Shown here: one piece after another, positions 31,556-42,499 of the stretch
Layout of the letters: the number at the start of each line of letters is the position of its first letter
Position numbering within the stretch: the stretch's first letter is position 1
Source of the DNA: Dicyema japonicum
Taxonomy: Eukaryota; Dicyemida; Rhombozoa; Dicyemidae
Reading direction: 5' to 3'
Assembly (NCBI GenBank): GCA_011109175.1
Contig: RDEW01000004.1
Location: 396,030-460,029, forward strand
Length of the DNA: 64,000 nucleotides
Translations under genes and position numbers: made by a program
Notes under the pieces: model-generated
What the model saw: only the letters and a program-made list of their open reading frames with translations
Databases searched by the model: none
What the model was told of the DNA's origin: nothing

Positions 31556-32630
31556 TTTTATTTATTTTATTGAACCAAAAAACCACAGTCACATCCAAAA
31601 TAACAAAATTCAGGTGATCCCAGCCTCCCTCAACAGTCTCAGGACCTTTTCTCGCTGTTCCGACTGCATTCCTGCGCATTTACGATATGGACGGGGTTCG
31701 CATACTTGAGTCCTTCGCAGGGGCACTGTTCTAGTCGCCTCTATCATATTTTCTAGGTTTCTTGGCAAAATTTCCACTCGGGAATATTTCCTTAGTAGGT
31801 TTGCTGCCTTCACTTGAATGTTGCATATCTTGTCCAAATTCGTAGCAGAAAGGTTAGATCCCCATATATTACATGCGTATCCTATTGTAGCCTCGATGAA
31901 CTGTTTGCATATGACCTCCAGACCACTCAGATCTTTTTTGTCTCTTAGGTTTCCCAAGAACGCCTTCAGGAAATTGATTTTCCTCGTACAAGTCAATAAC
32001 ATATTTTCGACATGTTTTGTAAAGGTTAAGAAAGTGTCAAAGGTAACTCCCAGGATTTTCTGGTATTTGTTTTGCGGGATAATCTCCCATCCAGTGTGAC
32101 GTCAATTGATACTTTCCCTAGTCTTCTGTTTGTCATGAATAGGGTCAACACCGACTTCTCCGGGCTAGCAGTCAATTGATTTTCCCAAAGCCATAAACTT
32201 AATTTATTCAGATTGTCCTGCATTCTTCTCGTTGCTTCCACAATACTCACATCCCTCGAGGCAATGATTATATCATCAGCATACGTTAATAATATGTCAT
32301 TGTCCTCCTGAGGGAGTGGCAAGTTATCCATCATAACGTTAAACAATTGGGGAGATAATGGGGAGCTCTGGAGAACGCCATTTGCTAATAGTCTCATACG
32401 GAACATCGATTGCCATAGTGTACTCGTCCTTGTTGACCACTCAAGAAATTTCCAAACCACAATTTCAGGTTTGCGTGGCTGATAATCTATATTTTGTGGC
32501 TGATAATCTTCCTCGAAACCGAGTCAAAAGCCTCCTGGATATCAATTGAGCATACAATCGTCTTTTTCTGTCCTGGTCTTTTGTTAAGGCCATCTGTTAT
32601 GAATTTCATTAATGTATGATATAATTTTAA
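31556..32630 (-). mobile_element. LINE family B, 5'-truncated copy with near-intact RT
   Basis: Minus strand: at 32470-32620 FITDGLNKRPGQKKTIVCSI, then DIQEAFDSVSR (RT motif A). At 32026-32460 LANGVLQSSPLSPQLFNVMM and ILLTYADDIIIASR with the YADD box intact, then WLWENQLTASPEKS. One frameshift near 32090 leads to 31610-32002 with RKINFLKAFLGNLRDKKDLS, IGYACNIWGSN and the C-terminal end. A further stop or shift near 32460 separates the first block. The 3' tail on the minus strand reads GGTTCAATAAAATAAATAAA. Only a few disabling changes are visible, so this is a fairly young copy. Confidence 0.8.
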
Positions 32631-32678
32631 TTTTTTTAATTTAATTTAATTTAAATTTAGTCCCTTGTTGTTCTGCAC

Positions 32679-33311
32679 ATGTCAAAGAGACGAGATTCAA
32701 GCCCGTCTTCACGGAGTTCATCGAGTAATTCGACCATCAGTTCATCGTCCGTGTCATCAAACAAAAGCAGTTCACCCACAGCAAAAGAAGTAATAAACGC
32801 AGCACGAGGAAAATCTAACAAAAGCGGAAAAAACACAAGAAGTGATCGAGAAAAGTCACCTTCATTCAAAAGGTCTCTTTCTCCCCGAAAAAGGGACCGG
32901 AGTCTCTCCCCTCCCATGAAACCTGTCCGTGTTTATGTCTCTGGATTGACCCAAAACGTCAACAAGGAACACGTGGATGAGATCTTCGGGGCTGCTGGAC
33001 GGATATTGAATGTCTCAGTCCCAGTGGATCCGAATCACAAAGAATTCGCACGTGGGTACGCCTACATAACTTACCAAACTCCAGAGGGAGCTGAAAATTC
33101 CGTGAAACTAATGAATAACGGACAAATTGATGGACAGAAAATATCCGTGTCCCTGATGAGTCGGCCAATGAACTCACGGCGATCCCCCGTTTACAAAAGA
33201 AGAGGTTATCCCCCCCACAGAAGGTACAGATCTCCTCCAAGAAGGCGATATTCTCCCAGAAGACATCACCGAGAGAAGGTTGGTGGACGAGGAAGTCGAT
33301 CTTCTTCATAA
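32679..33311 (+). CDS. RNPS1: RNPS1-like RNA-binding protein with serine-rich domain (210 aa)
   Basis: Splicing activator and exon-junction-complex/ASAP component in the nucleus. A single open frame has a Ser-rich N-terminus (residues 6-40), a Lys/Arg/Ser stretch with RSLSPRKRDRSLSPP, one RRM (about residues 83-160: VRVYVSGLTQNVNKEH with RNP2-like VYVSGL and RNP1 RGYAYITY), and an Arg/Pro/Ser/Tyr C-terminus (RRSPVYKRRGYPPHRRY). Order and composition match RNPS1; at 210 aa it is shorter than the roughly 300-aa vertebrate protein. No intron interrupts the frame. An AATTTAATTTAATTTAAATT...AG stretch ends 18 nt before the ATG and may be a 5' UTR acceptor. Confidence 0.85.
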   Translation: MSKRRDSSPSSRSSSSNSTISSSSVSSNKSSSPTAKEVINAARGKSNKSGKNTRSDREKSPSFKRSLSPRKRDRSLSPPMKPVRVYVSGLTQNVNKEHVDEIFGAAGRILNVSVPVDPNHKEFARGYAYITYQTPEGAENSVKLMNNGQIDGQKISVSLMSRPMNSRRSPVYKRRGYPPHRRYRSPPRRRYSPRRHHREKVGGRGSRSSS

Positions 33312-33639
33312 TACCTTGTTTTTAATGTCTCATTTTTTTCTTTATTCGGCAATAGTAATGATGACCTAATTATTTTTTTAATGAAAGGAAATCGGGAGGT
33401 GACAGAGGCGTTGATCCTTACTGATGATCCTCTTAAAGATTGTGACCTATGTAATGGGGAAATTGAATTCCGGGAACAAGTGGTTATGTCGAGAAGCTAG
33501 AAGGGGTAAGAAGGAAATGGCATCTACTAGAACATGCATGTCAAACACACGGCCCCTTGCAAGCAAGCCCACACAGATTTTTATACAATCGACGAAATTA
33601 GGGTTGACTGCATCACTAAAATGAGACTACTAGAGAAAA
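33312..33639. other. No confident feature
   Basis: Downstream of RNPS1; probably its 3' UTR followed by transposon debris. Confidence 0.4.
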
Positions 33640-33860
33640 GCAGTGGAATTTATCAATGACGTCAATTTGACGGGCCGCGGTTATAAGCGTTTTAGTTTGC
33701 AATAACGGCATTGCCACACCAAAAGAGTTAACTTAAAAAGACATTATGAAACTTGCGATGAAGGCAGACTCAAAAAATTGAAGGCTAAGTTGACACGGCG
33801 ACATGAATGTTTTACAAAAATAGAGCAATCCAATGTCGCTTTTGAACTTGACTGAATGAT
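33640..33860 (+). mobile_element. hAT-type transposase N-terminal fragment (BED-like finger)
   Basis: With one frameshift the strand encodes VCNNGIATPKEL, then LKRHYETCDEGRLKKLKAKL and TRRHECFTK. This is the pattern after the Cys pair of BED-type fingers in hAT-derived proteins (ZBED5 and GTF2IRD2 style). The rest of the transposase is not visible. Confidence 0.45.
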
Positions 33861-34224
33861 CCCCATGGGTGGAAATTTTACAATGAAGGGGAATGAAGTT
33901 AACAAAAAGAGAACAAGGTTGACTGATGCGAATAAATTTCAGATTGTCATGAAAAAGAGGCACCTAATGACTAAACAAAGACAAAATGATTTGATAATAT
34001 TAAATGTTACAATTATTGTATTTGTCGTCGTTGAGCCTAATTTAGCTGTTGTCGTGAAAACTCTGAGAGAAGAGTGTGATTTCAATTGATTAACATGAAT
34101 AGTTGTAATTAGGTTATAATTTATTTACCTTGGTTTTTAATAAATCCTTAATTTTTAGGAAAATGTATCGGATTCGAGAATTTTGTTAGAGAAAAATATA
34201 TTTTGACTATAAACTAATACGTTT

Positions 34225-35270
34225 TTATTTATAACAAACACAAAAATCAATCAACAGTGGTCCCGCCAACATAATCGACGTTGAGTTGCCTCTCGAGATC
34301 GTAACAGAGATCAAATTGAGAAGCCACCGAGTATCACGTGCGTCGTGGCTTTTTAGTGAAGCTAGGCGTCCAAGTTTATTTGATTCCCGGTTTTTCCTCC
34401 GAAGAGATTTCCCGCTTATTCTTTTTGCTGTCTCAACGACGATGAGGTAGAACGTGAGTCGATCGCATAGCACTTCGTATTTTTTTCATCAGTGTGCCCT
34501 TATTGTTTTTTCCACGGCATACAGTGTGCCTATCGCATTCCCGACAAAGTTGGATGGCAAATGGGGTCGACACACGTAGCATCCCATACCAAAGGTTTCT
34601 CCTCCTCGAATGGAAAAATTGTATTCCATCAGGCCGTTTTCCATCTTCTCTGTCTTAGCCAACAGGTTTAAATATGGAGAGGTATCCAGCAGACTCCAAG
34701 ACTCACTTAAAAATTCCGTTGATTGCCTTATGTCTTGGTAATCGTCTTGCAATTCTTCAACAAGAAAGGGCCTGAAAATCCAAAATTGGTAACTTCACAT
34801 ATCGAAGTGTCCAGAGTTAGGCATTTGAACTATCAAACTTTTAAAATAATCCAGCACATCCTTCGGTCCACCCATGGTGCAATTATCCAAATACCATACT
34901 TTCAGATGAGTAGAACGATATCCCGTGATACGGGCAATTCCCAGGCTGACAAGGCAGAGCCCAGTGGGTCTCCTTGTTGGACTCCGGAAGACGATGGAAT
35001 GAAGTATTGACCGTGTGCCAAGCTGGAAGGTTTTCCATATGAGCTATAGTTGTACACTGATGGGTAGTATGTGAAGGAATCCTCCAGAGTTTTATTACGC
35101 TTTATCGTGTTGAAGGCGTTTTTGATATCAATTTTGACGATTACGAGGAATATTCTCGTTCTTCCGAGTAAATTTGCGGACAGCATGAACTGCTGCTTCT
35201 CATCCCGGGTGTGTCGACCCCTATTTGAGTTGGTTGTAGCTATGTCAGTTGGCGATTTTTGTCAATAAAG
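34225..35270 (-). mobile_element. LINE family A, decayed copy
   Basis: Minus strand. 35200-35265 is similar to the RT QxGVG...EAAVHA segment (PTQIGVDTPGMRSSSSCC). 34902-35186 encodes KIDIKNAFNTIKRN and SSSGVQQGDPLGSAL. A large deletion follows. 34489-34752 encodes the C-terminal domain in shifting frames (KRPDGIQ..., WDAT-like). 34225-34473 ends with LLNLISVTISRGNSTS. The C-terminal segment corresponds to the intact one at 15.5 kb. Confidence 0.7.
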
Positions 35271-35561
35271 TCAAAAACTGATATGTTCTTTAAATTGTTT
35301 AAAACTTATAAAAATGTAGTTTTTAATCAAAAAAAAGTTATAAAGTCAAAAAAGTCAAAATTTTCGGTAATGACAAAATTTAATTTTTAGGTCAAATTTT
35401 TTATTGATTTTTATTTTTTATCGTTTTTTTAAATAAAAAACAAATTATTCAACAAAGAAACAAATGTTAGTGAAAAAACCGGCTGCTTTTTTATTGTTTA
35501 GTTTTTCGAGTTTATTGAATAAAATACTAGCGTGGAATCAAATATCATCATCACTGTGATG

Positions 35562-36230
35562 CTGCGTTCAATCAAGAATGACATTGAAAAGATTAAGTCT
35601 GCTGTTAGAAAATATCCTGATGAATTTTCTATCAACTCACGAGGAAATCGTTTTTGGAATTTATGTGGGACAAATATCCAATTAGCAGGTTTATTATTTT
35701 TATGACTATTTTAAAGGTGTCAATAATATAAAACACATTGATTTTCTCGTCCCATCTGCCGACAATTGGTCGATAAAGTCACTAAGGCTTTTGTCGAATC
35801 CGACATTCCCTTGCATAAGTTAACAGTAAAAGATTATGAGACTTGTTTAAGAGTATTGGACATAATCTTCCTTCTACTTACGCTTGCCGAAAATGTGGGG
35901 ACTGAAATATGTCAATACACTTATTGGAAGAATTTCTGATCCCAAGAAAATATTTTATATATCTTGTCGTCATTGTCTTCTGCAACTAACTTTTCGATTA
36001 TCTGTCAGATAATTGATGATGTTCTAAGGGATTTTGCGATAGATCGTGAAGACGCTGTTGAACACGTTCAGAATTGCATTTCGGGGACGATTTGTGGAAT
36101 CAGGAAGTACTGGAATCAAGATTATTTGTCAATCAGGTGCTTTCTATCACAAAAATGGAAAAACAACATATTTCTCCATATGTATACAACTATCTGAAAA
36201 AGTGTCCTTCCACATCATTATTTGTTGGAA
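35562..36230 (+). mobile_element. CGGBP1-like / hAT-derived sequence, probably broken
   Basis: Starts MLRSIKNDIEKIKSAVRKYP, then DEFSINSRGNRFWNLCG; after a short intron-like gap it continues FLVPSADNWS, VDKVTKAFVESDIPLHKL and GHNLPSTYACRKCGD. The order YPDEF, a Cys pair, AF...DIPLHKL and LPSTYACRK matches CGGBP1 and the hAT transposases related to it. Later pieces (NFSIICQIIDDVLRDFAI) may belong to the catalytic region. Frames shift several times and the RNase H-like Asp motif is not clear. It could be a decayed transposon or a domesticated gene with short introns; I favour a decayed copy. Confidence 0.45.
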
Positions 36231-36245
36231 AAAGTTTTTATTTAT

Positions 36246-36300
36246 TAATAATAATAATAACACCAGAGACCACAATCACACAAACTAACTAATCACGATT
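36246..36300 (-). repeat. LINE E-like 3' tail
   Basis: The reverse complement reads CGTGATTAGTTAGTTTGTGT, then GGTCTCTGGTGTTATTATTA. It resembles the LINE E tail, with a simple AAT repeat as its end. Confidence 0.45.
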
Positions 36301-37425
36301 TTCTGAAAGAAATAGCTTCATTGTTTGCTTTTAGTTCGACCGTCCGTCTTCCCAGTCTCTTGTCTAAAGTAAATGGGGTATTAGAAAAATTATTATCTAA
36401 AGACCGAAATGTTATACCCGAAAACGTTTTAAATTACATTATTCTGTATTTTAATTGAGATTTTGATTATTTTTTTATTTAAAAAATTGCTTAATACAAT
36501 TGATTAATTTAATATATTGGTACTACCATGCTTAGTACTATTGATTGGCCTTCTGGCTTACCGCAACGTCTGATGACTTCGGATCTGAAGGTCGTGGTTT
36601 CAAATCCGAAAGATGGAGTTTCAGCGAAGGTCAATTCTTGTCAAACAGATCCCACCCGTGAGGCGACGAGTCCTTCTGGCACGACACAGTTGTTAAAAGG
36701 GATCTTCCTACCTTTCTCCCTGACCAAACCCTCTGATGAAGATTGCATTATGAAAACTATTCCGCTAAAGAATTAATTGATGTTCGCGACGGTAGGACGA
36801 GGGACAAAAAATGGAAGAGGGCGGACATACTTCTCCACCTCTCTTCGGAAGCGGAAGCCTGTAGTGAAATATTGGAAGATGGATTTAGTCAGATGTTCTC
36901 CCTTTGGTTCCTTCCTTGGATTAGTTAGTTATGACTGTTTGTGGTGGGCTTACAATGGTAAGCCTGGAGTTAACAATAATAATATTGATTGATAATTATA
37001 TTGGTACGTACATTTTTTTTGTGTCAATGGTGGTCGATGTAGATTATTACGAATCTAACTAATAGTTCACTTTTATTCTCAAGGAATTTCCCAAAGTTTT
37101 CCAATTTTGTGTCAGATGAGATTAAAATCCAAAATATAATGTACCCAACGCTTTCTCATTTTAGTATCTTTTGATTACATTCAAACGACGTGAACCGACA
37201 AGTCTATCATGAGAAGTTGAACACATTTTGTGCCATATAAGTACGTCGCTGTTTTTGTTAGCTGGCAGTATTTATTTACTCCCGATTCGTTGCAAACAAA
37301 AGCGCAGCCAACAATGAAGGACGTTCCCTGATTTTTCACGTGGGTCACCTGTTCGTAAAGAAAAATGAATACAATTGTAACCGACTGACCCACCTTTCCC
37401 CTTGCCAACCAAACATTTATTAGTT
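36301..37425. other. No recognised gene
   Basis: Open stretches at 36528-36776 and 36743-36930 (for example RDGRTRDKKWKRADILLHLS) could be exons or old transposon sequence. I recognise neither. Confidence 0.35.
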
Positions 37426-37429
37426 TACT

Positions 37430-37500
37430 GGTAGTAACAGCAGCGAGAATCGAACCCATAACCTAAGCCACTTAACCACTATGCCACCCGGCGTCAAGCT
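37430..37500 (-). repeat. tRNA-derived SINE head (Pol III A and B boxes)
   Basis: The reverse complement reads GCCGGGTGGCATAGTGGTTA, AGTGGCTTAGG, then TATGGGTTCGATTCTCGCTG. TGGCATAGTGG fits an A box and GGTTCGATTC a B box, about 30 nt apart. The T-stem is weak and there is no proper acceptor stem, which argues for a tRNA-derived SINE rather than a working tRNA gene. Its body would extend leftwards to about 37200. Confidence 0.55.
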
Positions 37501-38104
37501 TATGCTTCCAGTTTTTTATAGCTGGATTTATAGAAAACCAAATATCGAATGAGTGATTTTTTGTATTACCCAAGTTTAGTAATTGTCGACAAATACCAAC
37601 CTATGTTTTCTCAAAATCATAAGTGAATATATTAACACTGTTCATAAGAGAGGTTTGTCTTAATAAGAACCTGGGATGCAAATTTGATCACTTCTATTTG
37701 AGGTAAATATAGATGGTGTAAAATATCATTTATTGGATTAATAGGGTAGATCGGTATGGACAGGTCAAAGACTTGGTAGATATCACAGAAATTCATATTT
37801 TTTAATTTACAAAATCAGACACGTTTATTAATATTTAGTTGTTTAAATTCTATTAGTATAAAACTTTAAAATATGGATTTTTATTACTCATATTTTTTGT
37901 GGATCAGTGTGATATTGCTTATAAGCTTACAAATTTGATTATTACGGGATATATCAATAGTCATTATCGTTTAAGTTTTTACAAAATTGAATTTAATACT
38001 TTTGATGCTTCTTTAGATGCACATGTGTCAGAAGAGACTCACATCACCTTTTCACTAACTAATAAGGTTATATGAGTAATCAATGATAAGTAGTTAGTTA
38101 GAGA
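37501..38104. other. AT-rich, nothing recognised
   Basis: No coding or repeat signal that I can support. Confidence 0.5.
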
Positions 38105-38860
38105 TCTTTCACGTAGCCCTGGGTTTCGCTTAAGCCATGCTTTGCAACCATCCTCTTCGCCACCTTATTTCTGGCCTTCATTCGAACATTGTCCAGATCG
38201 TCTGCTGTCACCAATTGTTTCGTAATCATCATTTAAGCAAATTGGAATTGTATTTATTGGTCTGCCTCAAAATCCGTGACTTCCGGCGCAGTATAAATAT
38301 TCTTCCATTATTCTGTTACATGGCGTAGTCGGATCCAGTCTAAGAGTATGTCTAAATAGTTTCCATCTAGATAAAATATGCTAATTGGTCTATATTTACA
38401 GAGTAGTTTTTCGTTTGATATTTATCTCGACAAGGGGATTTCAACACGCACAGTTGTCTTTTGTGAAAAGTATATAGCTTCTCTAAATCGGTTATTGAAT
38501 TTCTCCATGTTCCAGAATTGTATAGCAATACTGGCTTAACAAACGTGTCGTATACTCTGACACAGTTTTAGTGATACGTGTTTGTTTCTTATCAAGATGT
38601 TGTACATTTTTGAAGTATATGATAGCATTTTCCTTCGACAAATATCCTCGGCAGTCTCCAGCATTCACCATTTCTTGAATTTCTCGTTCATGTATAATCA
38701 GTTGTTGTGATATTTATGCGCAGAAAATAAGTTTGGCTTGGAGTAAGTGCTTCAGTAGACACAAATTCTACACCATCCGCGTATAGTAATTCGATTAATG
38801 TCTCGTATTTGAGACCCATATCTTTCCTCACTCCCCGAGGACAGCTTCGAGGTAAGATAA
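38105..38860 (-). mobile_element. LINE family C, 3' part
   Basis: The minus strand has a decayed RT motif C (ELLYADGVEFVS, with YADG for YADD) near 38780-38830. It ends with QLVTADDLDNVRMKARNKVA, in which one or two frameshifts must be allowed, and GYVKDL before the stop. The terminal block matches the insertion at 61.25-61.39 kb, which shares ACTAACTA just after the stop. Confidence 0.6.
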
Positions 38861-38933
38861 GGCGATAATTGTGTCATATTAACCACATTGCGATATAACA
38901 GTGATAAATTCAAAAATCAAGAAAATAATAAAA

Positions 38934-40557
38934 ATGGATGCCCAATCACAAAAACTATCACTGAAACAAGTAATAATGCTAACAATGAACATGGTATTCC
39001 ATTAAAGTACAATAAAGATCACCACCAGTCTGATTGTATATTTCTCACAGCCGTTTATTCCTGAAATGATAAGAGTTAATTCAGTAATCAATTATAGTAC
39101 TTTGGATATGAGGAATACCAGAAAGGCTATTTTGGGGGACTTATTCAAACTGCCTTCTACACAGGGAGAATATTCGGGAGGTTGTAATGCGTTTACCCTC
39201 TTAGCATTGTAATTGGGAGAATTGCAGACAATGTTTGCAAATACAAAGTTTTAATGGCCTGTCTTGGTTTATGCGCCATTTCCACATTTCTATTCGGATT
39301 TGCATTCAATATATATTTTGTTATTGTAATCAAATTCATAACAGGGATCGTCTCTGGTTTATCCTGATCCCTCATTTGCAGGGACCACTCTCCTCAACAA
39401 GGCATTAGTGCATGACTTGTGCAGTAACGACAATCAGGCCTATGGAATGTTATTCCACACGATAGGAGTTTCTATCGGCGGCATCTGCGGTCCCCTAATA
39501 GGAGGTGACCAACTTTATTGATTTAAGGACATTTGCAAAATCCGGCGACGAGGTTCCCTAAAGTCTTTGGAGATATTGAATTTTTCGTGAAATATCCATA
39601 CTTTTTGTGTTCGTTTTTGGTCGTAATCGTCACATTATTCAATATTATCATCATATTCGCCATAGAAAGGTCAAAAAAGTAGGGAATTTGTTGATGTTTT
39701 AGATCCAATGAGGTCGGACAAGTTCATCAAGTTGAAATTACGGAGGAAAGAGTTCAAAGGGAGTCCTCAATAAAAGCTTATTATCGGATTTTAAGGTGAA
39801 TTTGGGGGAAATTTAGTTGTAAAAAAATAATCATATCTTTTTCGATTTTATGGCATTTTCGTTGTGTTCAGTAGGAACTGATGAGTTGTTGATAATTTAC
39901 TTGTCTACGGAAGTCTCCTCAGGTAATTTTGTGAGGGAATTGTCGAAGGGGACTTTCGTTTTCTTCGGAAAAAATCGGAATGTTCATAATGTACTGTTCA
40001 ATCCCTACGATTTTGTTCAACATAATAATATTCACAAAAGTTATAAAAAAGATTGGAATCATCAGAGTTCGAACATTTCACGATTTAGGTCATCAAATAT
40101 GGACTCGTGCTAGTATTCCCACTCACTCTGACAATTCCAGCAAGTTACATTATTCGTACAGATATGGTAATCTCATATCTAACTCACAGATCTCCCAAAT
40201 CATCGGATATCTTCATATATATTGATTACATTCTCATTCGGTCTATAAATGGAATGTTATTGGGTCCAATTGGGCTAATGATTAACAACGCGGCGGATTT
40301 AGAAGACATGGGGACCGTTAATGGGATTTGCTTGTCTCTTTCTTGTGTTTTCAGGTTTTCCGGTAGTTATTTTAAGAGCTATTGCACCGGTATTTTTTGA
40401 AAGTATATATGCTTCGACTATTAGGTATAATACGAAAATTGGGAAAGTTTTTGGGTCATTATGTTCATTCAGTGTGATTGGGTCTTTTCTCTTGATTACT
40501 TTAATTTTATGCATTTTCATCCCCAAATCACTTAATGACCGAAAAGTCCGTAACTGA
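38934..40557 (+). CDS. Major facilitator superfamily transporter, ZIFL/TetA-like (multi-exon)
   Basis: Predicted 12-helix membrane transporter. Splicing short introns (24, 23, 24, 25, 23 and 22 nt among others) gives LKQVIMLTMNMITTSLIVYF, then GYEEYQKGYFGGLIQTAFYT and GRIFGR; the loop 2-3 motif region GRIADNVCKYKVLM; LFGFAFNIYFVIVIKFITGI; YGMLFHTIGVSIGGICGPLI; then HLQNPATRFPKVFG and KYPYFLCSF. The C-terminal half has MGTVNGICLSLSFILRAIAP and FFESIYAS. The loop PATRFPKVF followed by YPYFL, and GTVNG...RAIAPV, resemble ZIFL-type transporters that I know mainly from plants and fungi. Substrate unknown. Near 39920-39950 I could not find a junction that keeps frame, so either an odd splice site or a frameshift exists there. 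Confidence 0.75.
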
Positions 40558-40966
40558 ATTTGATTTTAATTTAAATACTCATATTATTATTTCCAGGACC
40601 ACTGGGTCAAAAGAGAAAGAATGTGCTTATTAAGTGATGAGGTTGGAATCGGTGTGGTCTGAGTCTTTTCTCATCTCGAGTGATTTTTGAGATATTTGAC
40701 AAAAATGTCGTAGAGAAGGTTGAAGGTTTTTTTGTTTTTCGCCATCCGAAAGAATTTTTGTCTTTGTTCAGTGAGGTGATAAAAATAGTCAGTTAGATTG
40801 TTAAATACTAAAATCTGTTCATTCATTCGAGGACGTGTCGAATGTGAGAATGTGTGGACTGAGTGATGAGATTATATATTCCACATTGAAGACTATCGAG
40901 TTGATCCACCATTCTAGAGAGTGGATGCTTCAAGAATTTAGTTATTCGACGTAAACAAAAAGTAAC
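40558..40966. other. Intergenic, nothing recognised
   Basis: Probably the 3' UTR of the transporter and spacer. Confidence 0.45.
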
Positions 40967-41290
40967 TCAATATTTATTGCTAAACAAAATAAACAAAAAG
41001 GTCATACAGGCCCTGACTGTGTGGCTATTCCCTTTCAGGATGGCTAGAGAGATTCGCTCAAATAACCAACAGTGCTCATTGGGATATCCTATTCGTGCAG
41101 ATATCCGATTCCCTAGATGACCTATGAATTCCATCGTAAAAGGAACAAAGAACAAACAAAAAATCCTCGGGTAGGATCGCGTACTTTGGCCGTTTTGACC
41201 TCTAGGTCTTCTCAGCGGCAGAACAAGCTCCAGAGAGACTCTGATGTAGAAGTTAAAGGAAAGTGGGATACAGCAATTTTGGAAAGACAC
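40967..41290 (-). mobile_element. LINE family A, 3'-end fragment
   Basis: The minus-strand frame encodes LGNRISARIGYPNEHCWLFE and RISLAILKGNSHTVRA. It aligns with 13.7 kb in both coding and nucleotide blocks. 5'-truncated. Confidence 0.7.
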
Positions 41291-41399
41291 ACTTTAACCT
41301 CATGCCTATAATTTGTGGTAAATATATAAGTTTTTTTAGCAGAAATGAAGTGATTATTGATATTTACTCCCTGTTTGATTATTATGAAATCTGGAGTAC

Positions 41400-41690
41400 C
41401 GCAAACGGGTGGAGACGGACATTTCGCTAGATGGAAGAATCGTAAAACACAGATTGGCGTTCTTTGGGTATGTTGTCCGCTCTGATTTCCTGGAAAGAAC
41501 CAATATGTTGAGCAATATTACTGGGAAGAGAAGACCTGATCGACCGAGGACTCGGTGGCTATCCACGGTAGAAGACGTCACGGGAATGCCTATATCAAGG
41601 CTACTCCAAATTGCGACGGATCGGGGAGGAAACTTGTTCATGAGATCTCCAAAGATGGGACACGACTTAATTTGGATAACATAACTCGAG
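41400..41690 (+). mobile_element. LINE C-terminal fragment
   Basis: The frame encodes KHRLAFFGYVVRSDFLERTN, then ITGKRRPDRPRTRWLSTVED and VTGMPISRLLQIATDRGG, followed by a stop. This is the common C-terminus of jockey-like LINE reverse transcriptases (FFGHVVR, GKR...GRPRTRW, LL..A.DR). Confidence 0.7.
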
Positions 41691-42499
41691 TATTGCTTTA
41701 AAAACTAAATATATGAAAAATATAATGAAAATATGACTAATAGTTTGAAATATTGACTTATCTAACAGGAAAGTTTGGCTGAGGTGGTGGCTTGCCTCAA
41801 TTCACAAATGTCTAAAAAGCACTTGAATCCTCGAACGAACTACCTTCAACACCTGAGGACTTAAAGATTTAACGAAAAGACGCAAAATATGATTGATTGG
41901 TATGCTGGAAACTAAGATGGCAGACGGATTGCACGAGGAGCATGGAAACTATGCGTTTATGTTTCTTCCTTTGGATTCGAAACATTGCGCAAGGATTTGA
42001 TATACATAAGATATTGTCCCATGTTTGCACAGATACTGGAAAGTTATCGACAGGATCTGTGTAAAGAGACTTAATAGGATCTAAATCTCTATGCCCCGCA
42101 TAGTGGTCGTGTTATGAGGAATCTTGACCAGTTCTACAAGGAATTGAGGAGCACAATGACTGACCTTGAATCTTTCCGCCGACTACTCGTTGCAGGAGTC
42201 CGGAAAGGAGATGAGACCTTTATCGGTCAGTAGTGGAATCAGAAACTTCCCTGGATGCCAACTACTGTCAAGATTTAGTCTTCTTTTAGAAGACAGAAAA
42301 TATAAGACCATACAGAAGAGGGAAAATTATCAAATTCCATCGAGAAGATTATCGACTACATTGATAAACAAGTCCCACTTGAAGGGATTTGAACTGTCAT
42401 TAAGAATGGAATTTTCTCTACGGTTGCTGAGATGTCAATGAGTCCAGCATGTATAATACAATGCGGATGATAAACCGCAAGAAGCAAGTATCAAAATAA

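Noticed and set aside
32657-33309. Minus-strand frames of 86 and 116 codons
   Set aside because: Complement of the RNPS1 coding sequence; their Glu- and Leu-rich composition comes from reversed serine codons.
37430-37500. Functional tRNA gene
   Set aside because: A and B boxes are present but no acceptor stem and only a weak T stem, so a SINE head is more likely.
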